DNA from: Inonotus obliquus
Taxonomy: Eukaryota; Basidiomycota; Agaricomycetes; Hymenochaetales; Hymenochaetaceae
DNA: 64,000 bases
Direction: 5' to 3'
NCBI GenBank assembly: GCA_032164295.1
Contig: JAJHTX010000008.1
Location: forward strand, 1,364,001 to 1,428,000
This document shows, in pieces, positions 59,211-64,000 of this stretch. Position numbers and translations under genes: made by a program. The notes beneath the pieces are model-generated. The model saw nothing but the letters and a program-made list of their open reading frames with translations. It did not search any database and was not told the origin of the DNA. The stretch's first letter is position 1. The number at the start of each line of letters is the position of its first letter.

Positions 59211-61019
59211 ATGGCTTCCAAGAGCCGCAGAAGCACTGTAAATACAAGCGATAGAAAAAAACCCACGACTCAACTGTCCTCCAAGCCCGATTCTCGCAAA
59301 CCGCTGACAGCTCACAATCCTAAGGACCGATCTACTAGTCGGAGTTATCAAGAGTCTCGGAAGTTGAAACCTGGTACAGTGGTTACAAGTCATGCTCCAA
59401 GCTCAGTCCAGCCTCAGGTGTCTCCGAATGCAAGCTCCTACTACCGTGCCCTCACAAGTTCAGGCTCTCTGAATAGTAGTATGAGAGACAAGCAAACTAG
59501 CGCAGTGTCGACTTCCCAATCCACTTCAAGGGACTTTGTACAAGGATATCCTCTTACCATCAAGTTCATGACATCACCACATATCCGATGGCCACTCTCG
59601 AAAATCAAGGAAACAGACAGAAGAAGAGCGAGGATACTGCAATTACTATTTCGAGGTGTCACGAAACAGCCGTCTTCGAGATTACATAGAACGCGCATGA
59701 TGCAAGGACGTGATTCAGCTGCGCAAGATGAAATTTCCGACGAAGAGATTAAGCAAGTCGAGCGAGAACTTGGCAATACCTTCTTGAACGTTCTCAATGT
59801 CTCTGTATCGGGGAATCCCTGGCATTTGAAGATGGAAGTTCCTCTGAATATTCACGGGACAGACATTAAACTGTTGATTGATACTTGCTCAGCGGGGATA
59901 TGGGTGAACAAAAGGTTATTCGGAGGCCAAACGCATGGAAAAAAGATACCTGAAGTTGATCCGAAGAGGTATTTTGCATTCCAATATCAATATCCACCAT
60001 TTGGCATTCATGGTCCACTGGCTGAAGTCGACGTAAAGTTCAAGGAGGCTAAAGAGGCTTTCTCATATCCAGTTGGACTAGTGGATGAGGAGGAGTGCGA
60101 AAATGCAGAGAAACTCAGAGAGCGGAGTGAAAATATTGTTGGTGTATTCGGTTTGGGTGGGGAAAGAGTCCATGAGGAAAGAGTTCGTATTTTCGATGAT
60201 AACAGGAAAGAAGTGGGGAGAGAATATTTGCCCACTGTTAAAGACAAAATGAAAGAGGCTGGCATCATCTCCGGAGATTTGGTCGGTATGCATTTCAGTC
60301 TTCCGATTGAGAAGGGAGATAATGCTGGACTTTCGAGCGGATATCTCCGTTTCGGCGAAGCTGAAAACAGCAATGATGCAGTCAATGCAAAATGGATACC
60401 AATGTCGAAAATAGGCACGAGTAAGAAATACAAGGAGATAGAGATGGAACTAGTGGTCAATGGTAAAAACATAATGGACGTTACACATGGGATAATCGAC
60501 TCAGGATCATTCTATACCCTTTTGCCCATGGCAGTTATAGAAGCCTACGACAAAGCAATCCGAGTTAATCCGGATAAACCAGTACTTAAGCAACGTGATA
60601 CATGTACCTATTATGTTGAGAGAAAGGACTATGCTTTATTACAGGACATAAAGTTCGGTTTTATAAATCAACAAGGCAAGCCCGAAGTTTTCAGCTTGAA
60701 GCGACAAGCCCAAGTTTTATCACCATTGCTTACCAGCCAAGATCCGTCAAAGAAAGGTCAACCCTTACAATGTTCTTTCATGATCTCGGAGTCTACTTGG
60801 GAATCCACGGAAGACATGAAGGGACCGCAGTTCACACTGGGAAGGGCTTGGTGTAAGTCCATGCAAGACAAAAGTTTAGAGGACTCCCACTTACCACTTC
60901 CCCTTTTTGCAGCCAGCCGGTACACCATACTGATCAATGAGAAAGAGAATAAGATCGGAATTAAGGAGACGAGAGAAACGCATTACAAGTGGGAAGACTT
61001 GCCTGATGTGCCAGATTGA
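59211..61019 (+). CDS. Pepsin-like aspartic protease homologue, intronless, first motif DTC
   Basis: One exon, 602 residues; the ATG at 59211 (MASKSRRSTVN) is the first in the frame. About 125 residues of basic, Ser/Thr-rich low complexity precede the domain. The A1 pepsin fold is suggested by VPLNIHGTDIKLLIDTCSAG (Asp 224), PPFGIHGPLAEVDV, IVGVFGLGGE, AGIISGDLV, GIIDSGSFYTLLP (Asp 430) and YTILINEKENKIGI. The second motif is the normal DSGS; in the first, Gly of DTG is Cys (DTCS), a change that may lower or abolish activity. No signal peptide is seen, unusual for a pepsin-like enzyme. It is the only intact member of a local array (pseudogene at 57170, C-terminal remnant near 61580). Confidence 0.8.
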   Translation: MASKSRRSTVNTSDRKKPTTQLSSKPDSRKPLTAHNPKDRSTSRSYQESRKLKPGTVVTSHAPSSVQPQVSPNASSYYRALTSSGSLNSSMRDKQTSAVSTSQSTSRDFVQGYPLTIKFMTSPHIRWPLSKIKETDRRRARILQLLFRGVTKQPSSRLHRTRMMQGRDSAAQDEISDEEIKQVERELGNTFLNVLNVSVSGNPWHLKMEVPLNIHGTDIKLLIDTCSAGIWVNKRLFGGQTHGKKIPEVDPKRYFAFQYQYPPFGIHGPLAEVDVKFKEAKEAFSYPVGLVDEEECENAEKLRERSENIVGVFGLGGERVHEERVRIFDDNRKEVGREYLPTVKDKMKEAGIISGDLVGMHFSLPIEKGDNAGLSSGYLRFGEAENSNDAVNAKWIPMSKIGTSKKYKEIEMELVVNGKNIMDVTHGIIDSGSFYTLLPMAVIEAYDKAIRVNPDKPVLKQRDTCTYYVERKDYALLQDIKFGFINQQGKPEVFSLKRQAQVLSPLLTSQDPSKKGQPLQCSFMISESTWESTEDMKGPQFTLGRAWCKSMQDKSLEDSHLPLPLFAASRYTILINEKENKIGIKETRETHYKWEDLPDVPD

Positions 61020-62979
61020 CCATAATTGTATAACCTGCCTTTCAATGAGAATATAGATTATGTAGCTCCCAATAATAAATTTCGATAGTATCAGTACTGG
61101 CTTATCTTCTTGTCAATAGATGGAGCTGGAACTCCATGTCCTGATTATATACATGTAGTTCAGATTGCAGAATATATGGTTTTAGTTCTAGCTGCGCTGC
61201 CATTCTCCAGTTCTTGATAGCCTCATCAGATTTTCTATCATGACTAGCGAAGCACACGTCTGAATTTTGAATTGACAGCTTCCGATTGCACGTGCGATTT
61301 GTGGGATGGATTACATTGGAATGGTGATGAACACCATTGCAATGCAGGTCAATCCTTCAGTGAGCGATTGAGCCCTTGACGGAAAAGATGAGATATTCTC
61401 TCTGAGGGTTCGTGTCGTCGCTTCTCTTTGCATGGTATTTTGCTCCATTCGTATGTAGTGCATCGATAAACCTGGTATGCGGTCAAATATAATCGATTAG
61501 AATCAGGAAGGATTTCAGACGCCGAGGTTATGTGCCGGCGACGCCCTCAAGGGAATAGCCTGATGGATAGCCTGACTTGACGTTGGTCAGGTCTGGATGA
61601 CTGGAAACATCTCTTCACGCACCAAGACCAATATTCCATGTTTCCAGCTCACCTCCACATCATCCGTATCTGGGTTGTTTTTAATGCTCCAGAAACAATT
61701 ATGGCCCATGCCTATCTTCCCTCCCAACCTTCTTGCCGAGACGTAAGTTCGATGATTTAATTTCGAGGTTGGTCCAAATTACTGTATGCAAGCATTCTCA
61801 TATTTTCTCATATTCTGCCAACTTTGTCACTCATTCGTTTTTTGTTGATGCGTGAGGTGATAGTTCGAAGAGAAGTACAGTCCAACCACTGAGCGAATCA
61901 AATACGAACCCGAATGGTCCGCTAAATCGATGAGAACGTGAGAACTTATCCGTGTCGAACATAAACCTCATTCGATAAGATGTGTCACTGCGAACGACCC
62001 ACGACCTCCATCCAGTGCCGAGTGGTGAGAAACGAACCTGGTCTCATGTTGTGTATCTCTCTGAAGATGGATGTAGTAGTAAAGAAATATCCAGACTCTC
62101 AGGGAATTCTGCGGTAGAGCGTGTCAGTCACGAGACTCGACTTTTCATCGGCGAGATCTTTTCTTCCACCGTGACCACAGTCAGAAGCCATACAAAAGGA
62201 GCAATCAGAAATGGTATGCGTAGATGCAACATGAATGCGATGATACTCATCAGAGCCTCTGCGTTGGACTAGTCCAGGATTAACGTGTGCTGAAGCAGGA
62301 CAGGGCAATTGTCACTTCCTGCATATGCTCCGTCAAAATAACTTCTGTCTCTCAGAGCCGACCGTCTTATTGAGGATTTCGTGTGTTGACGATTCTGGTA
62401 TGATCTTCGGTAAATATAGCTTCGAATTTGCACCGACTCCTCTTGCGCTTACCCTTCTCATCAATTATTTTCCAGTGGGACCTTACGTCTGGTTTGGATA
62501 GACTAGCTCGGCTCCACTGTGGCAACTATTAACTACTATTGTCCTATTCTAAATCTTTTATGCCATCTCCAGGCTTTAAACTCGGGTCATTCTGCGTTAG
62601 ACAAGACGTGCTCGCGTCGGAAAGAGTTGCGACTGAACAGACATCACTGTCCAAATAATTCTGTTGGAGGAGATTTTATCTTAACTAGACGACGTATATT
62701 GCGCCCATTCGACAGACCTTTCCTTGCTTCCCATCTTATCACAGTCCTGGGGCTCCTAGAGTTCTGCAAGTTCTCCTCGCCCTACATGACAGGATTGCAT
62801 ACGAAATCGTCACAAAGTTGCAAAGCTCTCGCCACATGCAAACCATCTTATAGCACATTGCGCCTATGCATGCAGAGATGACAGCTAGAGACGATGTCAG
62901 TCTTGGATTTCTGTCCTTCTTTGCGTGTGCACTGTGTATTTAGCTGACCGTCCATACCGAACAGTAGACTCATACCACT
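61020..62979. other. Intergenic with protease-array remnants
   Basis: About 61580-61640 repeats the C-terminal coding piece of the 57 kb pseudogene (GTTGGTCAGGTCTGGATG, then TGGAAA and TCTCTTCACGCACCAAGA). R3 (61690-62060) repeats the downstream flank. From 62061 onward no coding frame is supported until 62980. Confidence 0.55.
61690..62060. repeat. Flank copy R3 of the protease array
   Basis: Shares GTTGATGCGTGAGGTGATAG with R2 and GAGCGAATC-AATAC with R1. It lies downstream of the intact gene, as R2 lies downstream of the pseudogene. Confidence 0.6.
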
Positions 62980-63566
62980 ATGTTCCCCCTATTCAGCATT
63001 GTCGCGTTTGTTGCATCTTTGGCTCTTGCCGCTCAATCACAACTCCACAAGCGAGCTGTGCTTACAATGGATGATATCGGCTTGTGTGTACTCATTCAAC
63101 TTCACTGTCACGATATACCACATTGGCTGATGAGATAAAAGCCCCACCAGCTTCCTCTGCGATCCAGCACAGACGTATTCGGATAGCGACCCGGTGAGTA
63201 GACTTGATATGATCCAGTCACACAAGACTAACAGTGTCACTAGGTTGTTATGGTCAGCTCAATCGTGAGTATTAAATTCTGCTATCTCCTCATTGGATAG
63301 TTGCTTAATGTGTACAACAAGGACCACCCGGATGCCTGCGGAAAGACAGTCACCTTCACCGTAGGATCTAAGACAGCTTCCGGGCTAGTCGTAGCAACCG
63401 TTCGTATTTCTCTTTTGGTGTCGTGGGTACCTCCATTTCTGACCTGATGTTACAGCTGGCCGTTGCAGGTGATGGACCATACTTGACAGATGCGCTCTTC
63501 GCACAACTTACAACAGAAGAGCAATACGCTGAGGGTATGATAGACGGTGACTATACCATCGGATAA
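62980..63566 (+). CDS. Small secreted RlpA/expansin-like (double-psi beta-barrel) protein
   Basis: Exons 62980-63083, 63142-63193, 63244-63264, 63301-63399 and 63456-63566 give 128 residues. After the first intron all introns are phase 0, one exon is only 21 nt, and one intron only 36 nt. The signal peptide is MFPLFSIVAFVASLALAAQS; LHKRA could be a Kex2 site. The mature protein reads LCDPAQTYSDSDPVVMVSSI, then HPDACGKTVTFTVGSKTASG and an Asp/Leu-rich end with LTDALFAQLTTEE. CGK-x-VT and DALF resemble the CGK-x-I-x-V and DLS-x-xAF blocks of fungal RlpA-like plant-interaction and wall proteins, but the central ATVVDxC is shortened. Function unknown. Confidence 0.62.
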
Positions 63567-63793
63567 ACCTTATGCTTGGACTTTGTTATGGCCTTCATGC
63601 ATTTTCGTTCGAGTTGTCTCGGAGAAATTACAATGATTTCCAGTTATTTCGCATGCCGTGCGAACTGTATAAGAGGGCGATGGTTATGAACTCGCCCGTG
63701 TCCTTAGGAAGTGGGGAGAGATAGTCTGCATTCCACCGTGGACCGTGTGTACTTTGTAACTTTGCGAGTTATTCAGACAAGCCGTAATCTGCA
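63567..63793. other. Short intergenic region
   Basis: 3' end of the secreted-protein gene and promoter of the last, partial gene. No site stands out. Confidence 0.4.
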
Positions 63794-64000
63794 ATGAATC
63801 AGCCGCTAAGCGCATTACGAAATGAGATACCCTCCACGTCGATGCCATTCGTTTCCCCCTCGAGTCCCGCTCCGGCACATATTGACGATGATTTAGTCTA
63901 TTCACATATCCTTTCACTGATACAGGCAATTCAACACGCTTACATCCCACTGGAAAGATTCTTTGAGCGCATCATTCTTCGTTCCGACTCAAGAACAAGC
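63794..64000 (+). CDS. Partial gene running off the right edge
   Basis: An ATG at 63794 opens 69 codons without a stop to the window end. The first about 30 residues are Ser/Pro-rich (FVSPSSPAPAH), then DDDLVYSHILSLIQAIQHAY and IPLERFFERIILRSDSRTS form a likely amphipathic helix. No family is recognised from this fragment. Confidence 0.5.
   Translation, partial: MNQPLSALRNEIPSTSMPFVSPSSPAPAHIDDDLVYSHILSLIQAIQHAYIPLERFFERIILRSDSRTS

Overview
The window looks like nuclear DNA of a filamentous basidiomycete, most likely Agaricomycetes. The genes carry many short (about 45-60 nt) GT-AG introns. The beta-tubulin gene has ten coding introns, the kinase is of the HGDIKG type common in Agaricomycetes, and several genes belong to standard fungal families. 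All gene models below were spliced by eye from reading-frame continuity and have not been checked against transcripts.

Layout. 0-4.7 kb: a YY1/Iec1-like C2H2 protein, TAF11, and a secreted alginate-lyase-fold enzyme on the minus strand. 4.7-11.4 kb: a rearranged tandem duplication with a TKL-type kinase, three sets of paired double-stranded-RNA-binding motifs (dsRBM), a broken 5' copy of the lyase gene, and a truncated first exon of the third dsRBM gene. 11.8-13.8 kb: beta-tubulin. 14.55-14.92 kb: a MITE-like element with 25-bp perfect terminal inverted repeats. 15.1-16.5 kb: an intronless F-box-like gene. 18.9-22.1 kb: a carnitine acetyltransferase. 22.7-26.3 kb: a CNNM/Mam3-type DUF21-CBS membrane protein. 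28.2 kb: a small secreted protein. 33.3-33.8 kb: DPH3. 33.8-48.4 kb: about 14.6 kb without a recognisable gene; its second half is crowded with short tandem and local repeats. 48.4-51.6 kb: an SFP1-like zinc-finger regulator. 52.8-53.6 kb: a Prx5-type peroxiredoxin. 55-62 kb: a decaying tandem array of an intronless pepsin-like gene (one intact copy, one pseudogene, flank remnants). 63.0-63.6 kb: a small secreted RlpA/expansin-like protein. A last gene runs off the right edge.

Most genes are unrelated single housekeeping or regulatory genes. The exception is the 5.4-11.4 kb cluster. There a kinase lies directly upstream of, and may be spliced in frame to, two dsRBMs, beside further two-dsRBM genes. 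Kinase plus dsRBMs is the composition of animal PKR in the opposite order. This is the best candidate in the window for an undescribed system, possibly dsRNA sensing; the function is inference only.
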